Assembly (NCBI GenBank): GCA_002499015.1
Contig: DAJY01000029.1
Span: forward strand, 1 to 31,777
Length of the DNA: 31,777 bases
From: Euryarchaeota archaeon UBA242
GTDB taxonomy: Archaea; Thermoplasmatota; Poseidoniia; Poseidoniales; Poseidoniaceae
Direction: 5' to 3'
Shown here: piece by piece, positions 7,868 to 15,133 of the stretch
Layout: each line of letters begins with the position of its first letter
Numbering within the stretch: the stretch's first letter is position 1
Notes under the pieces: model-generated
What the model was told of the DNA's origin: nothing
Databases searched by the model: none
What the model saw: the letters and a program-made list of their open reading frames with translations, nothing else
Program-made: the position numbers and the translations under genes

Positions 7868-8734
7868 ATGAGCGACTCATATGATCTCAAATTCGAAGCA
7901 ATGGACAATCGTCTTGTCAACTATGGTACAACTAACAATGGAATTGCAGTTATTGAATTAACTTCAGACTCTGCAGGTGCGCCTTTAATCGGTGAAAACG
8001 ACCGTTCTCCGAATACTTACACTCACGAAATGATGAGAGATATTGACCAAGCAGTTGTGAAAGCACGTTTTGATGATGATGTGACAGTAATTGTATTAAC
8101 CGGAAATGGGGCATCTTTCTTCTCCGCTGGTGCTTCAATTCAAATGTTGAACAGTGTTACTCCAGGCTTCAAGTACAACTTCTGTCTTCACGCTAATGAA
8201 ACACTTTCCCGACTTGAACAAACCTCCAAGTTAGTCGTCTGCGCTATCAACGGTCACGCAGTAGGTGGCGGTCTTGAAATCGCTATGGCAGCAGATATCC
8301 GTATCGCTCGCAAGAACTCTGGTAAATTGGGACTTCCTGAAATAAACCTCGGTGTCCTAGCAGGAACTGGCGGTACAGCTCGTTTGACTCGCCTCATCGG
8401 TAAGGCAAAAGCCCTAGAACTGATGGTTACTGGCAATCTGATATCTTTCGAGGATGCACAAAACCTCACTCTTCTCAATGACATCTACGAGGGTTCACCT
8501 GAAGGTTTCCGTGAAGATATTCTTGACTATTGCAGCCAATTCACTTTGCCCAACAAGGCGGTTAAAGCTGTTGGAAACATCAAGCGTTCATGCCAAACAG
8601 GCCCAGAGATTCCATTCGAATACCACTTGGCACTTGAGCGAGAATTACAAGCTTCTCTGTTCAATAGCAGCGATGCGAAAGAAGGAATTGCAGCCTATGT
8701 CGAAAAGCGTCAACCGCATTTCACTGGTCAGTGA
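7868..8734 (+). CDS. enoyl-CoA hydratase/isomerase (crotonase fold)
   Basis: This crotonase-family enzyme of 288 residues probably hydrates trans-2-enoyl-CoA in beta-oxidation. The oxyanion-hole segments are FSAGASI (85-91) and GHAVGGGLEIAMAAD (129-143). The two glutamates that correspond to the catalytic pair of classical hydratases are present: E137 in GGGLE and E158 in GLPEINLG. This favours true hydratase activity. It has about 25 extra N-terminal residues. A CATAATG box about 25 bp before the ATG and no Shine-Dalgarno suggest a leaderless transcript. Its product would feed the 3-hydroxyacyl-CoA dehydrogenase at 239-1129. It converges with the zinc-knuckle gene, 13 bp away. Confidence 0.92.
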   Translation: MSDSYDLKFEAMDNRLVNYGTTNNGIAVIELTSDSAGAPLIGENDRSPNTYTHEMMRDIDQAVVKARFDDDVTVIVLTGNGASFFSAGASIQMLNSVTPGFKYNFCLHANETLSRLEQTSKLVVCAINGHAVGGGLEIAMAADIRIARKNSGKLGLPEINLGVLAGTGGTARLTRLIGKAKALELMVTGNLISFEDAQNLTLLNDIYEGSPEGFREDILDYCSQFTLPNKAVKAVGNIKRSCQTGPEIPFEYHLALERELQASLFNSSDAKEGIAAYVEKRQPHFTGQ

Positions 8735-8747
8735 AGCGAAATCGGTA

Positions 8748-9446
8748 TCAATTATCAATCGATTGCAATGCTCTTTGAGAGCATGTTCTTGAATTGTGTC
8801 CGGCGGTGTTACAAATTTTACATCGACGTTGATCTATATTCTTGCCCTTTCTCAATATTCTCGCAGCAGCAGCCAGTGGGTTGAGAGAAGGGCAAGTCCT
8901 CTTATTGTGCCCCCCGCCTCCACATTGTCCGCAAATTCTTTTCCTAGCACGCGAATTTCGTTGAACACGATTCGGAAATAGAACAGGGCAAGTTCTAGTA
9001 TTGTGTCCTCGTTTTCCGCACTCGCTGCAAATTCTCTTTCCATCAATTCTATTTCCCTTATCCTTTCTTTCAGGATTGATTATCGGGCATGTTCGAGTAT
9101 TGTGGCCAACATTTCCGCATTGTTTGCAATGCCGTCTACCACCATCTATTGCTCTTTTAGGAGGGCGGTTAGGGTTCGTAACAATACAGGTCCGGTTGTT
9201 ATGTCCATACTTTCCGCATGCACTACAGACACGACTTCCCTTTACAGATGATTTCAACATTCTAATTGTAGCCTTTTTAGGATTTGTTTTTTCACAAGTT
9301 AATACATTATGGCCATGCTCTCCACAAAGAGAACAATTTCGCCGTTCAACCTTTAATTTGCGATTATTATCATCAAGATGCTGTTGCAGTAAGCATGTTC
9401 TGCGATTGTGACCGGACCTGCCGCAACTAGCACATGTTCGGCCCAT
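8748..9446 (-). CDS. seven-repeat CCHC zinc-knuckle protein
   Basis: The whole 232-residue protein is an array of seven CX2CX4HX4C zinc knuckles, starting at residues 5, 38, 74, 107, 140, 172 and 209. Each follows the pattern CxxCGxxGHNxRTC, and the last has CN in place of CG. Linkers of 18-23 residues are Lys/Arg rich. No other domain, signal peptide or membrane segment is present. CCHC knuckles generally bind single-stranded RNA or DNA in retroviral nucleocapsid, CNBP/Gis2 and some plant and viral proteins, and they are rare in prokaryotes. A single-stranded nucleic-acid binding or chaperone role is the natural inference. A TTATAT box centred about 26 bp before the ATG implies a leaderless transcript from its own promoter. 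Acquisition from a eukaryote or virus is possible. Confidence 0.9.
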   Translation of the reverse strand: MGRTCASCGRSGHNRRTCLLQQHLDDNNRKLKVERRNCSLCGEHGHNVLTCEKTNPKKATIRMLKSSVKGSRVCSACGKYGHNNRTCIVTNPNRPPKRAIDGGRRHCKQCGNVGHNTRTCPIINPERKDKGNRIDGKRICSECGKRGHNTRTCPVLFPNRVQRNSRARKRICGQCGGGGHNKRTCPSLNPLAAAARILRKGKNIDQRRCKICNTAGHNSRTCSQRALQSIDN

Positions 9447-9468
9447 ACAATTTCATTTATGATTTAGA

Positions 9469-9474
9469 ATATAA
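9469..9474 (-). promoter_or_regulatory. TATA box of the zinc-knuckle gene
   Basis: On the minus strand TTATAT is centred about 26 bp upstream of the ATG at 9446, the normal archaeal TATA-to-start distance. Transcription would begin at or next to the start codon, giving a leaderless mRNA. Confidence 0.5.
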
Positions 9475-9602
9475 CCTTAGAGGGGCAATTAATAATCTAT
9501 ATAACTTCCATATTTGTTCACTTTATCAAAAAAATTACAGTTATAGTTCTCCGTAGTCTTGAAGTGAAGAATGGGTGTGGCCGCAGATATAGGGTGATTG
9601 TG

Positions 9603-10529
9603 ATGACCAAGTATAATGTCCCAGCAGATGTTCCAAATGAACTACAAGATCTCTATATCCAAAATATGGATAAGGCTACAGCGGGCACAGGTCGCATGAA
9701 TCTATTTGCATGTGACCAAAAAATTGAGCACTTGAACGATGATTTTTATGATGGTGGAAAAAATATTCCTTTATCTTCAAATGATCCAGAACATTTTTTC
9801 AAAGTTGGTCAAGCTGCTGTTGCTGCAGGAACAATCGGAGTTCTGGCAGGGCAACTTGGATTAATTTCACAATACGCTAGAGATTATCCTAATATCCCAT
9901 ATCTAGTAAAGTTAAACTCAAAATCTCATATGATTAAGACTTCACAACGTGATCCAATTTCTCAAGCAATGTGGAGTTTAGATGATGTAATGGCATTATC
10001 CTCTAACGACGTTAATGTCGTTGGAATTGGCTATACCATATACATTGGAAGTGAATATGAGCATGAGATGCTATCCGAGGCTGCAACTTTAATCCGCCAT
10101 GCACATGAACTTGGATTGATTTCAGTTGTGTGGATGTATCCACGTGGTAAAGCGGTTGCTGATGAGATGGATGCCCAATTGATATCTGGAGCAGCAGGAG
10201 TTGCAGCATGTATTGGGGCTGATTTCGCTAAAGTAAATTATCCAAATAGCTTTGAAGGAATGGATCGATTTGAATCATTGAAAGTAGCGGTTGAAGCAGC
10301 TGGAAGAACGGGAATAATCTGCTCTGGTGGCGGTTCTCTCCCAGCTCGAGAGTTCCTAGAGCGACTGTGGGGACAAATAAATATCTCAAAATGTAGAGGC
10401 GCTGCAACTGGAAGGAATATTCATCAAAAAGGAACAGAAGAAGCAGTGCGAATGACCGCTGCCTGTGACGCAATTATTTGCCGTGGTGCTTCGGTAGCCG
10501 AAGCACTTGCAATTTTTGAAGGAAATTGA
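9603..10529 (+). CDS. archaeal class I fructose-bisphosphate aldolase
   Basis: This 308-residue aldolase of the FbaB/DhnA type interconverts fructose 1,6-bisphosphate with dihydroxyacetone phosphate and glyceraldehyde 3-phosphate. The likely Schiff-base lysine is K210 in GADFAKVNYP. Also visible are FACDQKIEHL (36-43), corresponding to the family's DQ-x-EH motif, the strand VVWMYPRG (175-182), and the phosphate-binding ICSGGGS and GAATGRNI segments towards the C-terminus. ATG at 9603 has GGTGAT a few bases upstream. An in-frame ATG at 9564 would add 13 unrelated residues. With the FBPase at 4589 it supports gluconeogenesis. It stands alone in a divergent arrangement with the zinc-knuckle gene. 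Confidence 0.93.
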   Translation: MTKYNVPADVPNELQDLYIQNMDKATAGTGRMNLFACDQKIEHLNDDFYDGGKNIPLSSNDPEHFFKVGQAAVAAGTIGVLAGQLGLISQYARDYPNIPYLVKLNSKSHMIKTSQRDPISQAMWSLDDVMALSSNDVNVVGIGYTIYIGSEYEHEMLSEAATLIRHAHELGLISVVWMYPRGKAVADEMDAQLISGAAGVAACIGADFAKVNYPNSFEGMDRFESLKVAVEAAGRTGIICSGGGSLPAREFLERLWGQINISKCRGAATGRNIHQKGTEEAVRMTAACDAIICRGASVAEALAIFEGN

Positions 10530-10868
10530 TTTGCATTTATTGCATAATCAGTATTAGAAAAGAAAGCTGTGCCCCGTCACCTAACGGCCTTTTTCATTGC
10601 ATTGCTCAAAGGCCTGACCCTCGGTGACAGGGCGTACTGTCCGGAAGGGTGGTTGTCTCTTGGTCATCCCATTGGTCGCAAGAGGACCCATAACCTTCCG
10701 ATGGTTTAAGTGCGTTTGCACCAAATTTCATTTCCCGAGGGATCCATTTGGCCTTCGAATTGCACTCCGCACCATTGGTATCAGATATCATAGCTGATTT
10801 TCACAGTAGCTCCACCAGATGTTGCAGGTGCGGTAGTAATTCCACCGACGCTACCCATTTGAACCCAT
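10530..10868. other. 339-bp gap without a confident gene
   Basis: This gap lies between the aldolase end and the convergent end of the 834-residue gene. The part from 10565 to 10730 is GC-rich and strongly foldable (see the ncRNA entry). The part from 10781 to 10868 reads on the minus strand as a protein-like peptide (MGSVGGITTAPATSGGATV). A one-base-shifted frame continues from there for about 60 codons (from DTNGAECNSKAKW). That could be the remains of a frameshifted secreted-protein gene. Neither reading is secure. Confidence 0.4.
10565..10730. ncRNA. candidate structured RNA, strand uncertain
   Basis: By hand count about half or more of the bases here are G or C (53% in 10561-10620, 58% in 10621-10680), against a clearly AT-rich surrounding. 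Nested helices are evident. GCCCCGTCACC (10571-10581) pairs with GGTGACAGGGC (10623-10633) with one mismatch and encloses GGCCTTT/AAAGGCC (10586-10592 with 10608-10614). A second hairpin pairs GGAAGG (10643-10648) with CCTTCC (10694-10699) and is topped by CTCTTG/CAAGAG (10657-10662 with 10679-10684). A small GTGC/GCAC stem follows. If transcribed on the minus strand, it would end at the T-rich TTTCTTTTC just after the helices. I could not match it to RNase P, SRP or 5S RNA consensus blocks. Confidence 0.4.
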
Positions 10869-13373
10869 CTATTGCTCAATCCGGTGGCGAAACGATTGAC
10901 CATACAGTAGGGCAGAGACTTCGGGATCTCCTTGTTGAAGGGTATAGATAGGGATCGTAGGCCAAGTTTCAACAGGCTTTGTTAAGTAGCCAACAAGAGG
11001 ATTAATCCTGCCATCATGCACTGGGTTGTCCTTTTCAGCATTGACAATTGAATCATATAAATCTAATAACGGTGCTTTTCCTTGCCCTTCCTCTAGTAGT
11101 AAAATATGTAGTAGTGATTCACTGTCAACATCAAGCCCCTTATGCTTTATCGCATGTCCTGGTAGTCCTACATTTTCCCCAACTGGGCGGCAGATTAATG
11201 CTGGCCAAGGTTTGTAATTTTCAGATAACCAGTGGCGTGACGATGAAGCAGATAATTGCATTTGTAACCATTCAGAAGACCATGCTGACCACCATGTGTG
11301 CGGTAATATCTGTAGTGCCTTGCGCACTAAATCGATTGATACAGCAACGCCACTATCTAATCTCAATAATAACTCTCCCCAAACTGCTAGCACCGAATCC
11401 CTGGGGTGGGAACGGGACGCTTTTGCGCATTTCATGGCCAATTGTATTCTATTCTCATCCATATTCTTTCCCAAGGGGAACATTGCTTCCAATACTTCGC
11501 AACTGAAATGAGGTGCGTCTAGCCAAATCTTACATGAATCGGAAATAATCTCATTTAATTCTAAAGGAAATGTTTCACTGGCGAGTAGAATCGCTGCTGC
11601 CAAAAATGATTTTGCTTTTTTATCTTTGAGAAGATACTCCACTTCAATAATTGATTGATTATTGCGTATGAAGTTTGATTTTAAGTAATTGATAGCATCT
11701 TCTCTCCAACCACTACCTGCCTTTTCACTAGCGGTAATCAATAGTTGATTGTCGCATAGTTCAATCGGTAGAAGGTCGGCCCAACCAGTTTCTAGTTCAC
11801 TAGAAATACGTTGCCAGCAGCGTAACCTATCTTGTTTTGGAGATGAAATCCAAGCAGCAAGGGGGTTTGTCCTTTCAATAGAGTTTGCATAATCTGCATC
11901 ACCTTCTGGTAGAGAATCAATTGCTTTCCAAATCTGGGAACTAATTTCTATATCTTTCTCAACAGTAAAGGCCTTTTCAATCGTCTTTCCATCTAAAAAT
12001 TGGCTAAGTTCATCAGCATTTGCGGGTATTAATTTGCTTGTGTGGGTTGATTTTGGAGTTCGCTTATTGCCAGCTAATGAAAGCGGTAATAGTATTCCTC
12101 TTTCAATCTGTAAATTAACCCGAGCCATACCATCACCTTTGAATAAAAGTAAATTAGATTTCGTCAATTCAGAAAATTCACCCATGGTAGTAATTAAGAT
12201 TCTACAGTTACCACTTGCCATTACCCTCCTCAAAAGATTTAGATTACCATTAATCGGCCAATTCCATTCTCCAACAAATTGTGTTGGTTGAGATAGCACC
12301 CAGTTGTAAATGCAAAGTCCTCCCTTTTCTGAAACACCACTTAATTCAATCCGTTGAACATTATTTTCACTCCATTCTACCTCCCCAAAGTCAGCCAAGA
12401 GTTCTCTCTTCATCGAAATTGAGGGGCTTGAGCCATTATTAGTTGTGTAGTATTGATGGAGTAAATCCCATTTCTCATCTAATCGGTTAGCATCTAATCG
12501 AGGGTGTCTATGAATCAACCACTCTCGGAGAATGTCAATGGGCAGTAATCTAATGGAACCGAATTCTCTCAATTCACCGATCACTATCGCATCTTTGGAT
12601 AAAGAGGACAGTGCTAATCCACGCAAAAGGTGAGAGGAAAGATGGCCGTGTATCCCGAGTGGTGGTGAAATTTCAATATCGCTAGAGGTGAGGCCCAGGA
12701 CATATTCTCCATTGCCTAATATTGGAGGTAATTGTGAACGATTGGTGGGTGATTTAAGCCATGTTCCTTCAGTAATATTCCATGGTTTAGAATTTTCTAA
12801 AAGTCTTGCACTGACCAATCCAATCTTTCTACTTTGTAGAGACCAGTCAACCAATGTTCCAGTATCGGTTTTTACGGGTGGGTCAACTTGTTGCAAGGAA
12901 TCAATATTGAGCCAAATAATATCATTTCCTCGTGTGACAGCCCAACGCCCCCCTTCATTTCCATTGGAATCATCGGAGTGTGTAGAGTTCCTCAAGTTTA
13001 CCTCATCTGGTAGGTGAATGAGTGTAGGGGGCGAGTTATTCACATAACCAAGTAGCAGGGTAGAGTCATCGCGTGATAGTAAAATCATTTCCCCATCAGA
13101 GGGGATATCTGTTACATATTTACTAATTCGGTGTACTGAATCTTGCTGTAATCGCTCCATTCCAACGGTTGTCATACGGTGTAGAGCGCCCCTTATTCCA
13201 GATTGGTCTTCTCTGATGACATCCCCATTATCACGGAGCTGCCTAAGGGCAAGGGATGCGTGCGGCATTCTCATCTCTAATTGTTCGCTAATATCTGAGA
13301 CGGTCCCTCCGCCATCACTCAACCAGTCCAATATTCGGCGTTGATATCCGCTACGAATTCGCCCTTTAGACAC
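10869..13373 (-). CDS. 834-residue winged-helix protein of unknown function
   Basis: Residues about 8-75 form a MarR/ArsR-like winged helix: RRILDWLSDGGGTVSDISEQL, then the recognition helix HASLALRQLRDNGDVI and a wing. The remaining 750 residues match no family I know. They look soluble, with a beta-rich middle (about 85-430) and a Trp-rich, helical, repeat-like C-terminal half. There is no signal peptide or membrane segment. The start is GTG at 13373, with AGGTGA 6 nt upstream. It is divergent from the 109-residue winged-helix-like protein, across 273 bp rich in inverted repeats. A DNA-binding head on a very large unknown body suggests a regulator or chromosome-associated factor, but no function can be assigned. 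Confidence 0.82.
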   Translation of the reverse strand: MSKGRIRSGYQRRILDWLSDGGGTVSDISEQLEMRMPHASLALRQLRDNGDVIREDQSGIRGALHRMTTVGMERLQQDSVHRISKYVTDIPSDGEMILLSRDDSTLLLGYVNNSPPTLIHLPDEVNLRNSTHSDDSNGNEGGRWAVTRGNDIIWLNIDSLQQVDPPVKTDTGTLVDWSLQSRKIGLVSARLLENSKPWNITEGTWLKSPTNRSQLPPILGNGEYVLGLTSSDIEISPPLGIHGHLSSHLLRGLALSSLSKDAIVIGELREFGSIRLLPIDILREWLIHRHPRLDANRLDEKWDLLHQYYTTNNGSSPSISMKRELLADFGEVEWSENNVQRIELSGVSEKGGLCIYNWVLSQPTQFVGEWNWPINGNLNLLRRVMASGNCRILITTMGEFSELTKSNLLLFKGDGMARVNLQIERGILLPLSLAGNKRTPKSTHTSKLIPANADELSQFLDGKTIEKAFTVEKDIEISSQIWKAIDSLPEGDADYANSIERTNPLAAWISSPKQDRLRCWQRISSELETGWADLLPIELCDNQLLITASEKAGSGWREDAINYLKSNFIRNNQSIIEVEYLLKDKKAKSFLAAAILLASETFPLELNEIISDSCKIWLDAPHFSCEVLEAMFPLGKNMDENRIQLAMKCAKASRSHPRDSVLAVWGELLLRLDSGVAVSIDLVRKALQILPHTWWSAWSSEWLQMQLSASSSRHWLSENYKPWPALICRPVGENVGLPGHAIKHKGLDVDSESLLHILLLEEGQGKAPLLDLYDSIVNAEKDNPVHDGRINPLVGYLTKPVETWPTIPIYTLQQGDPEVSALLYGQSFRHRIEQ

Positions 13374-13502
13374 AACATGTCACCTATACTCGGCTCAGTG
13401 GCACCTCTTACATATTCTTTGCCCTTAATTTTGCTAACTTATTACATTAAGTTACATATTTCCACTGGAGGTGTCCACTCTTACTTACTTATTACAGATT
13501 GT

Positions 13503-13570
13503 AGTGCGGAAATTGCACTGAATTATGTATTCAATTGTAACCATATCAGTTAATGTTGGGAAAATGGTTA
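13503..13570. promoter_or_regulatory. two inverted repeats in divergent winged-helix promoter
   Basis: AGTGC(7)GCACT at 13503-13519 and the widely spaced TAACCAT/ATGGTTA pair (13538-13544 and 13564-13570) lie upstream of the 109-residue gene's TATA box. They sit between two divergent genes that both encode probable DNA-binding proteins, so they are plausible operators for either. The rest of the 273-bp gap (13374-13646) is AT-rich, with short direct repeats (CTTACTTACTTATTACAG) and no open frame. Confidence 0.35.
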
Positions 13571-13593
13571 TATGAGTGGCCTCGGTCATTGGG

Positions 13594-13639
13594 TATAATG
13601 GCCATCGTTCAAAGCGAATCAGCCAAGTGACCGGAGGGG
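13594..13639 (+). promoter_or_regulatory. TATA box and strong Shine-Dalgarno for the 109-residue gene
   Basis: TATAAT at 13594-13599 would start transcription near 13620. The leader carries GGAGGGG at 13633-13639, 7 nt before the ATG at 13647. This is one of the clearest promoter and ribosome-site pairs in the window and settles the start codon. Confidence 0.55.
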
Positions 13640-13646
13640 AAAACAA

Positions 13647-13976
13647 ATGAAAACAACCAGAATCAGAGAGAAGATCAAGAAGTTCTTAGGCGACCGACCA
13701 CGTAATACTGCAGAAATTCTTGAGCACATAAATGGTACAATGCGACATGGCACTACCAGTCAACAACTTGGTAATGTTCTATCAAAGGATAAGGACATTG
13801 TCAAAGTCGGATATATCAAGCGTTCCGGAATTCTTTCCGGTGGATATGATATTTGTGAATGGGCAACTCGTAATTGGGTTTCCTCTAATTGCCCAGAATG
13901 GATTGAAGGTACAGCTATCATTATCGATAACAATGGCCATATCACCACCGGTTCAGAATCGTTGAACAAGTATTGA
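13647..13976 (+). CDS. small winged-helix-like protein
   Basis: This 109-residue basic protein has an N-terminal helix-turn-helix reading: IREKIKKFLGDRPRNTAEILEHI, then GTTSQQLGNVLSKDKDIVKVG, which looks like a recognition helix and wing. The C-terminal 45 residues hold CEWATRNWVSSNCPEW, with two Cys and three Trp, and a short strand pair. The strong leader (TATA plus GGAGGGG) suggests good expression. It is divergent from the 834-residue winged-helix gene, so the two may control each other. Probably a small DNA-binding regulator. The family is not recognised beyond the fold. Confidence 0.8.
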   Translation: MKTTRIREKIKKFLGDRPRNTAEILEHINGTMRHGTTSQQLGNVLSKDKDIVKVGYIKRSGILSGGYDICEWATRNWVSSNCPEWIEGTAIIIDNNGHITTGSESLNKY

Positions 13977-14101
13977 ATCAATTCCGATTTATCTACGGTG
14001 CTTTAATTCGCACTTCGTAATCCCCCCCTCCGTCGGAAAATCATTCATTTAATGCAAATACTTGCGATGCACTCAAAGGCTTTGTTTTTTCACATTAGTA
14101 T

Positions 14102-15121
14102 GTGGAAGATAAAGCGACCAACCGCTGTTGCTTAGTTGGTGGAACGTTTGACCGTTTCCACGCAGGGCACAAATTGCTATTGGAAGGGGCTTGTCGCAAC
14201 AGTGTACGCGTTGAGGTTCATTTAACCAACGACAATATGGCTTCTATCAAATCTCCTTACGTTCAATCATTTGATACTAGGTTGGAATCAATTCTTGCAT
14301 GGGCTGATGAATATGGTGATTGCCCAGTGACAATCCATGAATTAGATGATGAAATGGGTCCAGCCCCTACTCATCCAAATGCAGATGCAATTGTGGCGAC
14401 TATTGAAACACGCGCAATGTGTGAAATAATTAATGAGATGCGAGTAAATGATGAACTCGAGCCACTCCGCATCATTGAAATTCCTCATTTGATGGATGTT
14501 ACTGGTGGAATAGTTTCCTCAACCAGAATCCGTAATGGAATTATTGATCAAGATGGTCATCCATGGATAAGTGAAGAGCAATTAGAATCGACTTTTAAAA
14601 TGGCTAAGTCATTGGATAATGAATTGAAAATACCAATGGGGGAATTATTTATGGGTCCAGAAGATGACCCTGAAGTTGCAATGCTAGCAACTTTAGATGC
14701 TTTACCAAATCCGCGTGGAACCATAGTTGCAGTGGGTGATGTAACTGTAAAAACTCTACTAGACATAGGACTTACACCAGAGATTGCAATAATTGATGGC
14801 ATAACTAAAAGGAAGAAATTAGCGAAAAAAGATCTTGTAAATACAACTGTATTCGCTCATATTCTCACAGCAAACAATCCCCCTGGACTACTAACACCTT
14901 CGCTTAGGGTTGCAATAGAAACTGCAATCTATGCTGATGAATCAGTAGTCATCAAAGTAGATGGTGAAGAGGATTTAGCACCCATATTGATTCATTTAGT
15001 AGCACCATTGGGGACGGTTGTATTGTATGGACAACCGGGACTAGGAGTTGTAATGAGGGTTACTGATGTTGCTGCAAAAGAGAGATGTAGGGACTTACTA
15101 TCTATGTTCGAGATAATGTAA
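14102..15121 (+). CDS. phosphopantetheine adenylyltransferase / GTP-dependent dephospho-CoA kinase fusion
   Basis: Two consecutive steps of CoA synthesis appear joined in 339 residues. The N-terminal part (about 1-165) is the archaeal PPAT nucleotidyltransferase, with VGGTFDRFHAGHK (HxGH at 20-23) and a late SSTRIRNG motif. The C-terminal part (about 175-339) matches the GTP-dependent dephospho-CoA kinase family (formerly DUF359), with VAVGDVTVKTLL, IIDGITKR, VDGEEDLAP and LYGQPGLGVV. It would convert 4'-phosphopantetheine to CoA using ATP and then GTP. The start is GTG at 14102 with no Shine-Dalgarno, possibly leaderless. The overlapping ATG at 14100 is out of frame. A glycosyltransferase follows after 12 bp. 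Confidence 0.9.
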   Translation: MEDKATNRCCLVGGTFDRFHAGHKLLLEGACRNSVRVEVHLTNDNMASIKSPYVQSFDTRLESILAWADEYGDCPVTIHELDDEMGPAPTHPNADAIVATIETRAMCEIINEMRVNDELEPLRIIEIPHLMDVTGGIVSSTRIRNGIIDQDGHPWISEEQLESTFKMAKSLDNELKIPMGELFMGPEDDPEVAMLATLDALPNPRGTIVAVGDVTVKTLLDIGLTPEIAIIDGITKRKKLAKKDLVNTTVFAHILTANNPPGLLTPSLRVAIETAIYADESVVIKVDGEEDLAPILIHLVAPLGTVVLYGQPGLGVVMRVTDVAAKERCRDLLSMFEIM

Positions 15122-15133
15122 TGGGATGATAAT

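Noticed and set aside
9001..9411. Plus-strand open frames across the zinc-knuckle gene
   Set aside because: They are mirror images of the Cys/His repeat codons. The minus frame has perfect periodic knuckles and its own promoter.
10565..10810. RNase P, SRP 7S or 5S RNA identity for the GC-rich island
   Set aside because: A TCCGGAAGG string on the plus strand and a GGCCAAAT string on the minus strand recall SRP and RNase P blocks, but the required neighbouring consensus (AGCAGC, GAAAGTCC, ACAGAA) is missing on both strands.
13459..13473. TTTCCACTGGAGGTG as an origin-recognition box
   Set aside because: It is a single imperfect copy with no array and no initiator gene beside it.
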